A stretch of DNA of 64,000 nt. Source: Halorientalis marina (GTDB taxonomy: Archaea > Halobacteriota > Halobacteria > Halobacteriales > Haloarculaceae). How positions within the stretch are numbered: the first letter of the stretch is position 1; each line of letters begins with the position of its first letter. The stretch lies in the NCBI RefSeq assembly GCF_023028345.1, contig NZ_CP095487.1, positions 1,364,001 to 1,428,000 on the forward strand, written 5' to 3'. This document shows, one piece after another, positions 1 to 8,901 of this stretch. Position numbers and translations under genes: made by a program. The notes beneath the pieces are model-generated. The model did not search any database and had not been told where the DNA came from. It saw only the letters and a list, made by a program, of their open reading frames with translations.

Positions 1-21
1 CGACTTGAGGAGTCCGATCAT
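1..21 (-). CDS. nuoI: NADH-quinone oxidoreductase subunit I, N-terminal fragment
   Basis: Only the first seven codons (MIGLLKS) lie inside the window; the gene continues beyond base 1. The identification rests on position, directly downstream of nuoH in the order A-B-CD-H-I usual for haloarchaeal complex I operons, and on the start resembling haloarchaeal NuoI. NuoI would carry the two [4Fe-4S] clusters that pass electrons to NuoB. The ATG lies 34 bp after the nuoH stop. Confidence 0.6.
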
Positions 22-55
22 AGCGTATCACCTCTGACTGTCGCGAGCGGGACCA

Positions 56-1132
56 TTAGACGACCACCCCGACGATGATCGCCGTCAACAGCAGGTTCGC
101 GAAGGAGAGCACGAGCATCCCCTTCCAGCCGATCTGGATCAGCTGGTCGATGCGAACCCGCGGTAGCGCCGACCGCGCCCACTGCGTGAACAGGAACACG
201 GCCCAGATCTTGATGACGAACCAGACGATCCCCGGCAGGACCGGCCCGGCCGGGCCGCCGAGGAAGATCGTCGCGATGATCGCGCCGCCGAGGAACACGT
301 GGATGAACTCGCCCAGGTACAGCAGGACGAAGTACACCGACGAGTACTCGGTCTGGTAGCCGGCGACGATCTCGGTCGGGGCTTCCGGGATGTCGAAGGG
401 GTTCCGGCCGACCTCCGCGAGGTTCGCGACCATGAACAGCACGAACGCGAAGGGGTTCACGAACGCGAACCACGAGGGGATCGAGATCCCGCCGACGGTG
501 AATAGCGTCTGCTGTTGCACCCCGACGATCGTGTTGGGGGCGTTGACGTTCCCCAGCTGGAGCGTCCCGGCGAAGATGACGACCGACACGCCCGTCAGCA
601 CGAGCGGAATCTCGTAGGCGAGGTTCTGCGCGACCGCGCGCAGACTCCCGAGCAGGGAGTACTTGTTGTTCGACGCGTAGCCGGCCATCACGAGTCCGAG
701 GGACGCGATGGAGGCGACGGCGAACACGTAGGCCAGCCCCGTTTCGGGGTCGGCCACCTGAATGCCGTTGCCCATCGGGATGACCGCGAAGCCGAGCAGC
801 GCGGAACTGGCGAGCACGAGGGGTGCGAGGTCGTAGGCCGGCCGGTCCGCCTTTTCGGGTATGATGAGTTCCTTCGAGAGCAGGCGCACGGCGTCGGCGA
901 CGATGATCAGGAGGCCGAACGGGCCGACGCGGTTGATCGCGATCCGGTCGGTGAACGCTGCCGTGATCTTCCGTTTCGCCCAGATGACCAGCGCGGTGTT
1001 GGTCAGCATGAAGGTCCCGACTAGTGCCGCGCCGACGATGGACATCGCGAACAACGACAGCGGGTCGTTCGGGTTGAGCCCGACGAGCCGCGCCAGGGTC
1101 TCGGGAAGCGGTGCGCTCTGCAGGAGGACCAT
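56..1132 (-). CDS. nuoH: NADH-quinone oxidoreductase subunit H (complex I membrane subunit)
   Basis: This 358-residue multi-spanning membrane protein is the complex I subunit that helps form the quinone chamber between the peripheral arm and the proton-pumping membrane arm. Two family signatures are visible: NRVGPFGLLIIVADAVRLL near residue 67 and the loop NPFDIPEAPTEIVAGYQTEY near residue 245. About eight hydrophobic segments are seen, the normal topology. The start overlaps the nuoCD stop by one base (CATCA), so translation is probably coupled. Haloarchaeal complex I usually lacks the NADH-binding NuoEFG module; none is seen here, but the operon runs off the window. Confidence 0.97.
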   Translation of the reverse strand: MVLLQSAPLPETLARLVGLNPNDPLSLFAMSIVGAALVGTFMLTNTALVIWAKRKITAAFTDRIAINRVGPFGLLIIVADAVRLLSKELIIPEKADRPAYDLAPLVLASSALLGFAVIPMGNGIQVADPETGLAYVFAVASIASLGLVMAGYASNNKYSLLGSLRAVAQNLAYEIPLVLTGVSVVIFAGTLQLGNVNAPNTIVGVQQQTLFTVGGISIPSWFAFVNPFAFVLFMVANLAEVGRNPFDIPEAPTEIVAGYQTEYSSVYFVLLYLGEFIHVFLGGAIIATIFLGGPAGPVLPGIVWFVIKIWAVFLFTQWARSALPRVRIDQLIQIGWKGMLVLSFANLLLTAIIVGVVV

Positions 1133-2817
1133 CAGCGGTCCACCTCCCCGAGCACGATGTCGAGACTACCGAGCGAGGCGATCATGTCGGGGATGTACTC
1201 GCCCTCGGACATGACCGGTAGCGTCTGCAGGTTCGAGAAGCACGGGCTGCGAATCTTGAACCGGGCGGGCTTGTCGGTGCCGTCCGAGCGGATGTAGATG
1301 CCGAGTTCCCCTTTGGCGCCTTCGACGGCACGGTAGATCTCGGTGTCGGGCTCGGGCTTCAGGGTCCGCGGGACGTTGGCCTGGATGGTCCGCTCCTCCT
1401 CCGGCCAGTCCTCGAGCAGGTCGACACACTGCTCGATGATCTTCGCCGACTCCTCGACCTCTCGCATCCGGCAGAGCACGCGACTGTAGTTGTCACAGCC
1501 GTCTTCGGTCACCACGTCCCAGTCGAGTTCGTCGTAGTAGCCGTAGGGATCGTCCCTGCGGAGGTCGTAGTCGATGCCGGACCCGCGCGCGACCGGCCCC
1601 GTCGCGCCGTAGTCCTTGACGGTCTCCGGGGGGAGAATCCCGGTGTCGACACACCGCATCTGGAAGATCTCGTTCGAGGTGATGAGGTCGTGGTACTCCT
1701 CGAGTTTCGCCGGCAGTTCGTCGAGGAAGTCCCGGGTCTTCTCGAAGAACTCCTCGCGTGGCTCGGGGAGGTCCCAGACGACCCCGCCCAGCCGGAAGTA
1801 GTTGAACATCAGCCGCTGGCCGGTCAGGTCCTCCAGGATGTCCTGGGTGATCTCACGGTCGCGAATCGCGTACTGGAAGATCGCCGTGAAGTCGCCGTAG
1901 ACGTCCAGCGCGAACGTGGCGAGCGCGAGCATGTGCGAGGCGATCCGGCACAGCTCCGCGCCCATCGTCCGGATGATCTGGGCGTACTCGGGCACCTCGA
2001 TGTCCGCCAGGTCCTCCGCCGCACGGGCGTAGGCCCACTCGTTGAGCAGGCCGGCCGAGATGTAGTCCCACCGGTCGGGGTAGGGCATGATCTGGTGGCG
2101 GTAGGTCCCCTGCTGGCAGAGTTGCTCCTCACAGCGGTGGAGGTAGCCGATGTCCGGGTCGATGTCGGCCACCTGCTCGCCGTCGAGCACCGTCTCGACG
2201 TGGAGGACGCCGTGGGTCGCGGGGTGGTGGGGACCGATGTTGATGAACATCGTGTCCGCGTCCTGGGCGGCACGCTGGTCTTCCGCCAGCGGATTGGCGT
2301 GCTCGCGGAGGGAGACGATCTGTGGCTGGGTCTGGTCGTAGTCCAGCGACAGGGGGTGTCCCTGCCAGGTCTCGGGCAGGAGGATGCGACGGAGGTCCGG
2401 GTGGTCCTCGTACTCGATACCGACGAGGTCGTAGGCCTCCCGCTCGTGCCAGTCGGCGGTCCGGAACACGTCGTTCGCGCTCTGACTCACGGGGTCGTCC
2501 TTGCTCGTCGGGACGACGACGCTGAGTTCCTGTGTCGGGTCCTCGTACTTCTTGAGGTGGTAGATGGACTCGTAGCGGTCCCCGTACTCCTGGGCCGTGA
2601 CGCAGGAACAGTGGTCGAAGCCGGCTTCGTTCTTGAGCCGCGAGAGCACGTCCTGCACCGCGTCGGGCCGGATGACGAACCCCTCGGCGTTGACGTGTTC
2701 CTCGCGACCGAGGAGGTCGTCGCCGACGAGGTCGGCCAGCGCGTCGTAGTCGAGGCCGTCCGCGGTCTCGCCGACGGCCGGCAGGTCAGCGTCGGGTTCG
2801 GGTTCTTCAAGGCTCAT
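1132..2817 (-). CDS. nuoCD: NADH-quinone oxidoreductase subunit C/D fusion
   Basis: This 561-residue protein fuses NuoC (30 kDa subunit, about residues 25-165) to NuoD (49 kDa subunit, about 190-561). The NuoD part has the hallmark GPHHPATHGVLH, followed by a version of the LHR-G-x-E-K motif (YLHRCEEQLCQQGTY), and ends in the conserved LGEVDR. NuoD and NuoB together shape the quinone-reduction site at the peripheral/membrane arm junction. The fusion occurs in haloarchaea and some bacteria. An acidic leader of about 20 residues precedes the NuoC fold. The gene overlaps nuoB by four bases (ATGA), typical of translational coupling. Confidence 0.97.
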   Translation of the reverse strand: MSLEEPEPDADLPAVGETADGLDYDALADLVGDDLLGREEHVNAEGFVIRPDAVQDVLSRLKNEAGFDHCSCVTAQEYGDRYESIYHLKKYEDPTQELSVVVPTSKDDPVSQSANDVFRTADWHEREAYDLVGIEYEDHPDLRRILLPETWQGHPLSLDYDQTQPQIVSLREHANPLAEDQRAAQDADTMFINIGPHHPATHGVLHVETVLDGEQVADIDPDIGYLHRCEEQLCQQGTYRHQIMPYPDRWDYISAGLLNEWAYARAAEDLADIEVPEYAQIIRTMGAELCRIASHMLALATFALDVYGDFTAIFQYAIRDREITQDILEDLTGQRLMFNYFRLGGVVWDLPEPREEFFEKTRDFLDELPAKLEEYHDLITSNEIFQMRCVDTGILPPETVKDYGATGPVARGSGIDYDLRRDDPYGYYDELDWDVVTEDGCDNYSRVLCRMREVEESAKIIEQCVDLLEDWPEEERTIQANVPRTLKPEPDTEIYRAVEGAKGELGIYIRSDGTDKPARFKIRSPCFSNLQTLPVMSEGEYIPDMIASLGSLDIVLGEVDR

Positions 2818-3500
2818 GGCGAATCAACCCAGTTGTACCGCATGACGAGGTCGTCCTCGTCGATCTGGTCGGCCAGTTTCTCGACGATCTCGTCCTGTTC
2901 GAGGTCGCCGAACTGCTCCATCTCGTAGGGCTTGACCGTCACCGGGGCGGTCTCGCCGTTGGCGATGCGCTCCTGGAGCTTTGCGACGCCGTAGATGAGG
3001 GCTTCGGGCCGGGGCGGACAGCCGGGGACGTGGATGTCCACCGGGATGACCTCCTCGGCGCCCTTGATGACGTTGTAGCCCTCCTGGAACGGGCCGCCGG
3101 AGATGGTACACGACCCCATGCCGATGACGAACTTCGGCTCGGGCATCTGGTCGTAGACCCGCTTCATCCGCGGGGCGAACTTCGAGACGATGGTCCCTGG
3201 GACGATGATCACGTCGGCCTGTCGCGGCGACGCGCGGGGCACGCCGGCCCCGAAGCGGTCCAGGTCGTGCTTGATCGCGTACGTGTGAATCATTTCGATG
3301 CTGCAGCAGGCGATCCCGAACTGCAGCATGAACATGGAGGAGCCCCGGACCCAGTTCATGAACTTGTCGAACTTGGTCAGGATGAACGGGGTCGACCCGA
3401 AGGCCTCCCGAAGTGGGGAGTTGAAGCGGTTGTCGACGCCCTCCCCGATCCGGGCTTCCTGTGTTGACTGTCCCGCGCCGGCCGTGTTGTCGCTACTCAT
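2814..3500 (-). CDS. nuoB: NADH-quinone oxidoreductase subunit B
   Basis: This 228-residue subunit binds the terminal [4Fe-4S] cluster N2, which hands electrons to quinone. The cluster ligands are visible as [12 protein letters not shown] (tandem cysteines), [10 protein letters not shown] and [12 protein letters not shown]. The ATG at 3500 (MSSDNTAG) is preferred over an upstream in-frame start because it overlaps the nuoA stop as ATGA and gives the short acidic N-terminus usual in haloarchaea. It lies between nuoA and nuoCD in one polycistronic unit. Confidence 0.97.
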   Translation of the reverse strand: MSSDNTAGAGQSTQEARIGEGVDNRFNSPLREAFGSTPFILTKFDKFMNWVRGSSMFMLQFGIACCSIEMIHTYAIKHDLDRFGAGVPRASPRQADVIIVPGTIVSKFAPRMKRVYDQMPEPKFVIGMGSCTISGGPFQEGYNVIKGAEEVIPVDIHVPGCPPRPEALIYGVAKLQERIANGETAPVTVKPYEMEQFGDLEQDEIVEKLADQIDEDDLVMRYNWVDSP

Positions 3501-3910
3501 GTACGTTCGACCTCCTGTTCGCTGGCCCGCGGTGAGCGGACCCACTTGACCGCGCCGTTACGCCACGCCCAGCCGAGGCCGACGACGAGAACCCCGATGA
3601 ACACGAGCATCGGTACCAGAATCTTCGCTAGCCCGACCCCGTTGTCCAGTGCGCTCCGGTAGATGACCGTCCAGGGGAAGATCAGGACGGTCTCGATGTC
3701 GAAGACGACGAACAGGAGCGCGACCATGTAGTACTGGATGTTGAACCGGATACGCGTGTCACCGGTGGGAATCTCGCCGCTCTCGTACGTGGAGCGTTTT
3801 CCCTGCTCGGGCACGCTGGGCCGGAGCAACTTCGATATCGCCATCATCCCCAGTGGGATGAGAACTCCGACCAGCGCCAGCGCCCCGATGGCTATCCATG
3901 GATTGCTCAT
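3497..3910 (-). CDS. nuoA: NADH-quinone oxidoreductase subunit A
   Basis: This 137-residue subunit has three transmembrane helices and is the first gene of the operon. The loop after helix 1 shows the family pattern YESGEIPTGDTRIRFNIQYY followed by VVFDIETVLIFPW. In most bacteria the first motif is YECG; here the cysteine is a serine. In mitochondrial homologues the corresponding cysteine marks active/deactive conformational switching, so the change may remove that sensitivity. The ATG at 3910 begins MSNPWIAIG; a longer upstream start would add a polar extension with no membrane signal. Confidence 0.95.
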   Translation of the reverse strand: MSNPWIAIGALALVGVLIPLGMMAISKLLRPSVPEQGKRSTYESGEIPTGDTRIRFNIQYYMVALLFVVFDIETVLIFPWTVIYRSALDNGVGLAKILVPMLVFIGVLVVGLGWAWRNGAVKWVRSPRASEQEVERT

Positions 3911-3947
3911 CCGTGTGCACCTATCGTTTTGCGGGTTAGGAACGGTT

Positions 3948-3957
3948 GCATATAAGG
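3948..3957 (-). promoter_or_regulatory. Putative TATA box of the nuo operon
   Basis: On the minus strand the sequence reads CCTTATATGC, a good match to the haloarchaeal TATA element, about 40 bp before the nuoA ATG. Transcription would start near 3925 and leave a short leader. No other A/T-rich element occurs in the 188-bp gap between nuoA and the lipoprotein gene. Confidence 0.55.
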
Positions 3958-4098
3958 ATTCATTATCGCCCCGCACAGCCTCTACGTCCGTTGACGTGTC
4001 GCCACAGCTGGTGTCGCGATTTCGAAACGAACGGTCGGTTCCGATGCCATCAGGCGGTCAGTTTCGAACGAATGGCCGGCCTCGGCCCGCCACGCCGT

Positions 4099-4902
4099 TC
4101 ACGGACGTTCGTAGTCCGTCAGCTCGATGCTTCCACCGCTCATCTGTCCGCCGGTCGCGGAGAACGTCAGCGCGAACGGCCAGTCGGCCTTCACGCAGGA
4201 CTGGATCGCCCCATCCTGCTGTGGCGACGAGGCCTCGATGTTGTAACACTGGGTCCCGGCGATCTGGGACGTCCCGGTCACCTCGACCGTGATCTCCTGT
4301 GGCGTGGCCGTCTGTCCGCCGCTGGTGCCGGTCTCGAGTTCGTCACTCGAGATCGTCCAGGAGTTCCCGACTTCGAGCGACCGTCCTTCGGTCAACTGCG
4401 ACGGGAGCTGGAGGAACACGAAGGTCAGCGCCTGCAGGTTCTGGGTTTCCCCGCCGAAGATGTCTCCCTGCGGCCCGGTGAGGGTCGACGTCTGCTGACC
4501 GTCGGACTGCGGGCTCTCGACGGCGAGTTCGACGGTTACCTCCCCGTCGCTGACGTCGGTCACGGTCCACGTGTAGGTCGAATCGCCCTGCTGGGAACTG
4601 GCGACGTACGTGTAGGACTCGCCCTCGGTCCACTCGTACCCCGACGCCATCTCGCCGGGTGTCGTCCCCTCGCCGGGCGTCATCTCCTCACCCGGTGTCG
4701 TTCCTCCCTCCGGGGCCGTCGTCGTCGAGCCACCGTCGGTCATCGTGGACTCGTCGGCTTCCGTGTCCGTTACGTCGTCAGTCTCGTCGTCCGACCCGTC
4801 CTCGGTCGTCGCCGGTCCGTTACCACCGCTACAGCCTGCGACTGCGACAAGCAACACCAACAGCACTGTCAGTGCCACCTGTCTGCTTGGGAGCCATCGC
4901 AT
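4099..4902 (-). CDS. Secreted haloarchaeal lipoprotein of unknown function
   Basis: This 267-residue protein starts with a Sec-type signal peptide and a lipobox (LVAVAGCSGG), so the mature protein should be lipid-anchored outside the cell membrane. A Thr/Glu/Gly-rich linker of about 75 residues follows, including TPGEEMTPGEGTTPGE repeats, and then a beta-rich domain (about 100-267) with YEWTEGESYTYVASS near its start and one Cys pair that could form a disulfide. I do not recognise the domain. The ATG at 4902 is chosen because a TATA box lies 22-32 bp upstream (leaderless); the upstream in-frame alternative is a TTG. It is a monocistronic gene facing away from nuoA. Confidence 0.75.
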   Translation of the reverse strand: MRWLPSRQVALTVLLVLLVAVAGCSGGNGPATTEDGSDDETDDVTDTEADESTMTDGGSTTTAPEGGTTPGEEMTPGEGTTPGEMASGYEWTEGESYTYVASSQQGDSTYTWTVTDVSDGEVTVELAVESPQSDGQQTSTLTGPQGDIFGGETQNLQALTFVFLQLPSQLTEGRSLEVGNSWTISSDELETGTSGGQTATPQEITVEVTGTSQIAGTQCYNIEASSPQQDGAIQSCVKADWPFALTFSATGGQMSGGSIELTDYERP

Positions 4903-4924
4903 GGCGTGCCGTATGTTCAATACT

Positions 4925-4934
4925 GATATAATAG
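4925..4934 (-). promoter_or_regulatory. Putative TATA box of the 4099-4902 lipoprotein gene
   Basis: The minus strand reads CTATTATATC with its 3' end 22 bp before the ATG at 4902. This is the spacing expected of a leaderless haloarchaeal transcript and supports the chosen start. Confidence 0.55.
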
Positions 4935-4972
4935 TAGGGGATAAAGAACTAGACCCGGCCGGTCTCGGGCCG

Positions 4973-5614
4973 TCAGTCCCGCCGTTCTCTGAACGCCGGC
5001 GTCCCGAGTTCGTGGAGGTCCCGGGACACCTCGGCGACGCCGCCCTGTAGCCCCTCGTGATAGTCGACGAGCCGCTCGCGTAGTTCGGAATGCTGCCGGG
5101 AGAGCAACTGCACCGCCGAGAGCGCGGCGTTGAACGATTTTCCGGCGTCGACCGCGGTCAGCGGCGCGCCCTGTGGCATCCCGATCACCGAGTCGACCGA
5201 CTTCTCCTGGACCGGGACGCCGATCACCGGGAGCGGGTAGGCGATGGAGGCGGTCATGTTCGGCAGGTCCGCCGACTTCCCGCCCGCGCCGGCGATGATG
5301 GCGTCCAGTCCCCGATCCTCCGCGGTCTCCGCGTACGCGTACATCAGTTCCGGGGTCCGGTGGGCCGAGACGACGAACGTCTCGAAGGTGAAGCGGGCCT
5401 CCGGGGGGTCGTCGTAGCTCGTCTGCTCCGCGAAGCCCAGTTCCTCGGTCAGGACGTCGTACGCCCCCGGTCGGCCCGTCTCGGAGCCGGCCATCACGTC
5501 GAGGTCCGAGTCCGACCCCATCACGATACCGATCTCGGGGGTCTCCTCGGTCGGTCGGTCGCGCTCCGCCTCCTCGTGGAAGTCGTCGATCAGTGTCTGT
5601 AGCTCGTCGGTCAT
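4973..5614 (-). CDS. purE: N5-carboxyaminoimidazole ribonucleotide mutase
   Basis: PurE isomerises N5-CAIR to CAIR in de novo purine synthesis. The 213-residue protein shows the phosphate-binding IGIVMGSDSDLDVM near residue 27, the catalytic histidine motif VVSAHRTPELMYAYA, and IAGAGGKSADLPNMTAS, the haloarchaeal form of the AGAAHLPGM loop. It is longer than bacterial PurE (about 165 residues) because of an acidic N-terminus and an inserted stretch (residues 40-60). It overlaps the purK stop by four bases, so purK-purE is a two-gene operon making consecutive enzymes. Confidence 0.96.
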   Translation of the reverse strand: MTDELQTLIDDFHEEAERDRPTEETPEIGIVMGSDSDLDVMAGSETGRPGAYDVLTEELGFAEQTSYDDPPEARFTFETFVVSAHRTPELMYAYAETAEDRGLDAIIAGAGGKSADLPNMTASIAYPLPVIGVPVQEKSVDSVIGMPQGAPLTAVDAGKSFNAALSAVQLLSRQHSELRERLVDYHEGLQGGVAEVSRDLHELGTPAFRERRD

Positions 5615-6777
5615 GGGTCCTCCTCGGGGTGGAACGTACAGCCGTCACGCAGGTCTCGTGCAGTCCGGAGAACGTCGTCGGGACCAGTGCCACCGTCGCC
5701 GCTGACGGTGACGTGCCCCATCTTCCGCAGGCGGTACACTTCGGATTTGCCGTACCAGTGGAGGTGTGCCCGGTCGGTCCCGAAGACAGCCTCCTCGCCG
5801 CGGAGCGTGGCCGGCTGGCGTTCGCTCACGTCGCCCAGCAGATTCGCCGTCGCCGTCGGCCCCCGGCGCTCGGTCGACCCGAGGGGCCGGCCCGTGACCG
5901 CCCGGACGTGTTGCTCGAACTGGGAGGTGTGACAGCCCTCGATGGTCCAGTGGCCGGAGTTGTGCGGGCGCGGTGCGATCTCGTTCAGGAGGATGTCGTC
6001 GCCGGTGTCGAACAGCTCGATGCCGAACACGCCGCGCCCCGCCATCACGGAGAGCACGTCGTCGGCGACCGCCCGTGCGGCCGACAACGTCGCGTCGTCG
6101 GTGCGTGCGGGGGAGACCATCGTCCGAAGGATCTCCTCCTCGTGGATCGTCTCGGTGACCGGGAACGCGTCGGTGCCGTCGACGCCGATACAGCCCATCA
6201 CGGCGAGTTCGCGCTCGAAGTCGACGAACTCCTCGACCATCGCGGGGCCGGCGATCTTCTCGAAGGCTGCGTCCACCTCGTCGGGCGACTCCACGAGGAC
6301 GTTCCCGCGGCCGTCGTACCCGCCCTCTCGGGCCTTGAGCATCGCCGGGTAGCCGAGTTCCTCCAGCGCCGTTCGCAGCTCCGCGGCGGAGCCGACGGCG
6401 CGGAACTCGGGGACTGGCACCCCCGCATCCCGGAGCCGTTCTTTCTGGACGAGTTTGTCCTGGATGATCCGGAGCGTCTCGGGTGCGGGATGGACCGGGA
6501 CGCCGGTCTCCTCGCTCACCGACTCCAGCACGTCGGGGTCGGTGAGTTCGATCTCGTATGTGAGGTAGTCGGCCCGCTCGGCGAGGGTGCGGACGGTCTC
6601 GGGATCGTCGAAGTCGCCGACGATCTGGTCTCGGGCGACCGGCGCGGCCGGCGCGTCCGGTGTCGGGTCCGAGACGACGAGTTCGACGCCGAGCGGCGCC
6701 GCGGCCTCGCCGAGCATCCGGCCGAGTTGGCCGCCGCCGACGACGCCCAGCGTCGGGCCTGGTACGGATAGCGGCAT
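5611..6777 (-). CDS. purK: 5-(carboxyamino)imidazole ribonucleotide synthase
   Basis: PurK is the ATP-grasp enzyme that carboxylates AIR with bicarbonate to give N5-CAIR, the substrate of PurE. The 388-residue protein opens with the Rossmann-like TLGVVGGGQLGRMLGEAA and contains the ATP-grasp stretch MLKAREGGYDGRGNVLV and the metal-binding end LLNEIAPRPHNSGHWT. Length is normal. It is the first gene of the purKE pair; the ATG at 6777 is the only sensible start. The 160 bp between it and the next minus-strand gene hold no recognisable element. Confidence 0.96.
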   Translation of the reverse strand: MPLSVPGPTLGVVGGGQLGRMLGEAAAPLGVELVVSDPTPDAPAAPVARDQIVGDFDDPETVRTLAERADYLTYEIELTDPDVLESVSEETGVPVHPAPETLRIIQDKLVQKERLRDAGVPVPEFRAVGSAAELRTALEELGYPAMLKAREGGYDGRGNVLVESPDEVDAAFEKIAGPAMVEEFVDFERELAVMGCIGVDGTDAFPVTETIHEEEILRTMVSPARTDDATLSAARAVADDVLSVMAGRGVFGIELFDTGDDILLNEIAPRPHNSGHWTIEGCHTSQFEQHVRAVTGRPLGSTERRGPTATANLLGDVSERQPATLRGEEAVFGTDRAHLHWYGKSEVYRLRKMGHVTVSGDGGTGPDDVLRTARDLRDGCTFHPEEDP

Positions 6778-6938
6778 TCGTCCGCCGCTTCCCGAGCGTC
6801 CCGCTTAAGCGTTATCACACGGTGACAGCCGTGGGGTCTACCGCCCCGGCCGCGGTCCCGTGCCTGCCGGGCGGTCTCGCCCGGTCGGGCTCCGCCGTCG
6901 CTTTTCCCCGGCCCGGGTTCGCTGTGGGTACCGCCCGG

Positions 6939-8729
6939 TCAGGAATCGCTCTCGTTCCGGACGTAGTCGGGGTGGACGAAAAACGCCGTCTCGGTCCCGT
7001 AGGTCCGGAGTTCGTAGGAACGCTCCTCGTACTCGGGGAACTGCTCGCGGACCACGTCCGCGGGGTTGCGCTGTTCGTCCTCGCCGGCCTTGTCCCGGGT
7101 GACGATCACTGGGGGCTGTGACCCGGCCTGCTGGCGCAGTTCCGTCGGGTTCTGGGCACACTCCACTGCCGAGTCGTGCGCGGAGAAGTACCACGGCAAG
7201 GGCAGGGCGTTGAACCACTTCACGCACGCGGGCGACCGGGTCGCGTTCTCGTCGCCGTCGACGTAGAACTCCCCGTAGACCAGCACGTCGGTCCCCTGGT
7301 TCGACGCCGAGGCGGCCTGCATCTCCCGGACGACCGGCTTGATGTCACCGCCGGGCTGGGCGTACTGGACGACTTTGTTCTCCCGGTCCTGTGGAGCGAG
7401 GTACACGGTCCAGAGGCCCGCGCCGGCCATCTGCCCGACGAGAACGACGATGAGCAAGAGCGCGATGCCGACGTCGATGCTGTCGTCGCGGGCCATGGCC
7501 TCCCGTCCCCACCGGAAGAGCATGGCGAAGCCGACGGCAGCGGGAATCGCCAGCGGCAAGACGGCGTGAATGGCCGCCCACGGCGCCTTGATGTCGGTGA
7601 CGATGGGGTAGCCGAGCACCGAGGCCAGTCCCCAGTAAAAGGAGAACGCGACGATGTCACGAGGGCCGCCGGCGGCGTATCGGTCCGCGAGGAAGCCGAC
7701 CACTGAGAGGAGACAGAGCGCGAGCGCCCCGTAGCCGAGCGTCTCCGCGAAGTCACCCAGGTAGGGGAGGTAGGCGTGGTCCTGGTGGCCGCCGTCGACC
7801 CACAGCCCGTAGAACTCCTTCCAGGAGCCGATGGTCGCCTCGTTGACGACGGAAAACAGCATCGACGGGTCGCCGCCCCCGAGCGCGCCGAAGGCGTTGT
7901 ACAGACCGAGTTCGTTCGGCGTCCCCGACCGCGGCGCGTAGAAGAACACGATGATGAGGACGAACCAGACGACCGCGAGGAGCAGGAACGGCGCCCACCG
8001 TTTCGTCCAGCCGAGGTCCGGCTTGAGGTAGCCTTTCGCCAGCGCCTTCCAGTCCTGGTCGCGGTCCTCGGCCCGCAGGAGCCGGTGGTCGACGACGATG
8101 GCCGTCGCCCCGATCCAGGTGACCAGATAGAGGAGGGCGTTCTCCTTCGCGGTGAAGGCGAGGGCGGTACAGGTGACGCCGGCGAAGAGGTACCGCGCCT
8201 GGCCGAAGTCGACGGCGCGGACGAACAGGACGAACGCGGTGAGCATGAAGACGCCGACGATGGGGTCCCCGCGCATGAACCGCGAGTAGTAGAGCAGGAG
8301 GGGGTTCACGGCGAGAAAGAGCGCGAGCGCGACGATCTCGGCGTCGCGGAGGCGGTGACGGAGACCGAGCGCGACGAACGGGAGCAGACCGCCGAGCAGC
8401 GCCGTCACGAGCCGCATCGCCGCGTCGGTCGCCCCGAAGAGGGAGAAGACGAACCTGTTGACGTGGTGGTGGAAGGGGCCGTGGATGATCGCGCGGTACT
8501 CGTAGTTTCCGGACTGCATGTAGTCGAGAATCCACCAACCGACACGTGCCTCGTCCCAGTGGGCGACGCGGGCGCCGAGCGCGAACAGGCGCAAAAACAG
8601 CGCGAACGCGACGATGCCGCCGACTGCGAGGACGATCCGGTCGATGCCGTACTCGGTGGGGAGGGCTGTCTCGGAGGCACGGCCGGTCTCCGAATCGGCG
8701 GGGGAATCCTCGTCCTCGAGGGTTGCCAT
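6939..8729 (-). CDS. Agl23-like (TIGR03663 type) polytopic membrane protein
   Basis: This 596-residue protein has about twelve transmembrane helices and a C-terminal soluble domain (about 470-596). The first external loop LGARVAHWDEARVGWWILDY and the segment YYSRFMRGD recall the dolichyl-phosphate-sugar-dependent glycosyltransferase (GT-C) fold, with an acidic residue in the first loop. Archaeal members of the TIGR03663 family are named Agl23 for association with N-glycosylation flippase activity. It probably acts in protein or lipid glycosylation at the cell membrane. A leaderless promoter precedes it; no other agl gene lies in the window, so the specific role is an inference from family. 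Confidence 0.75.
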   Translation of the reverse strand: MATLEDEDSPADSETGRASETALPTEYGIDRIVLAVGGIVAFALFLRLFALGARVAHWDEARVGWWILDYMQSGNYEYRAIIHGPFHHHVNRFVFSLFGATDAAMRLVTALLGGLLPFVALGLRHRLRDAEIVALALFLAVNPLLLYYSRFMRGDPIVGVFMLTAFVLFVRAVDFGQARYLFAGVTCTALAFTAKENALLYLVTWIGATAIVVDHRLLRAEDRDQDWKALAKGYLKPDLGWTKRWAPFLLLAVVWFVLIIVFFYAPRSGTPNELGLYNAFGALGGGDPSMLFSVVNEATIGSWKEFYGLWVDGGHQDHAYLPYLGDFAETLGYGALALCLLSVVGFLADRYAAGGPRDIVAFSFYWGLASVLGYPIVTDIKAPWAAIHAVLPLAIPAAVGFAMLFRWGREAMARDDSIDVGIALLLIVVLVGQMAGAGLWTVYLAPQDRENKVVQYAQPGGDIKPVVREMQAASASNQGTDVLVYGEFYVDGDENATRSPACVKWFNALPLPWYFSAHDSAVECAQNPTELRQQAGSQPPVIVTRDKAGEDEQRNPADVVREQFPEYEERSYELRTYGTETAFFVHPDYVRNESDS

Positions 8730-8751
8730 CGTCCGCTCACAGGCCCCCGGG

Positions 8752-8760
8752 ATTTAGAAT
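8752..8760 (-). promoter_or_regulatory. Putative TATA box of the Agl23-like gene
   Basis: The minus strand reads ATTCTAAAT ending 23 bp before the ATG at 8729, consistent with a leaderless transcript. Confidence 0.45.
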
Positions 8761-8873
8761 CCTTCTGGTTCCTGCTGGCGCTTCGGGCCGCTCCGCACCG
8801 GCCTGGGGCCGCCACGGCACCCTGTCACCGATCCGTCACGGTTGTTCCCGAGTCGGTCTCCGAACGGTATTTC

Positions 8874-8879
8874 TTTAGG
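8874..8879 (+). promoter_or_regulatory. Putative TATA box of ribH-aspB
   Basis: TTTAGG lies 23 bp before the ribH ATG at 8902, in the divergent region shared with the Agl23-like gene. The match is moderate but is the only A/T-rich element at a suitable distance. Confidence 0.4.
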
Positions 8880-8901
8880 TCGTGGCCGCCATCTCCGGGA
8901 C

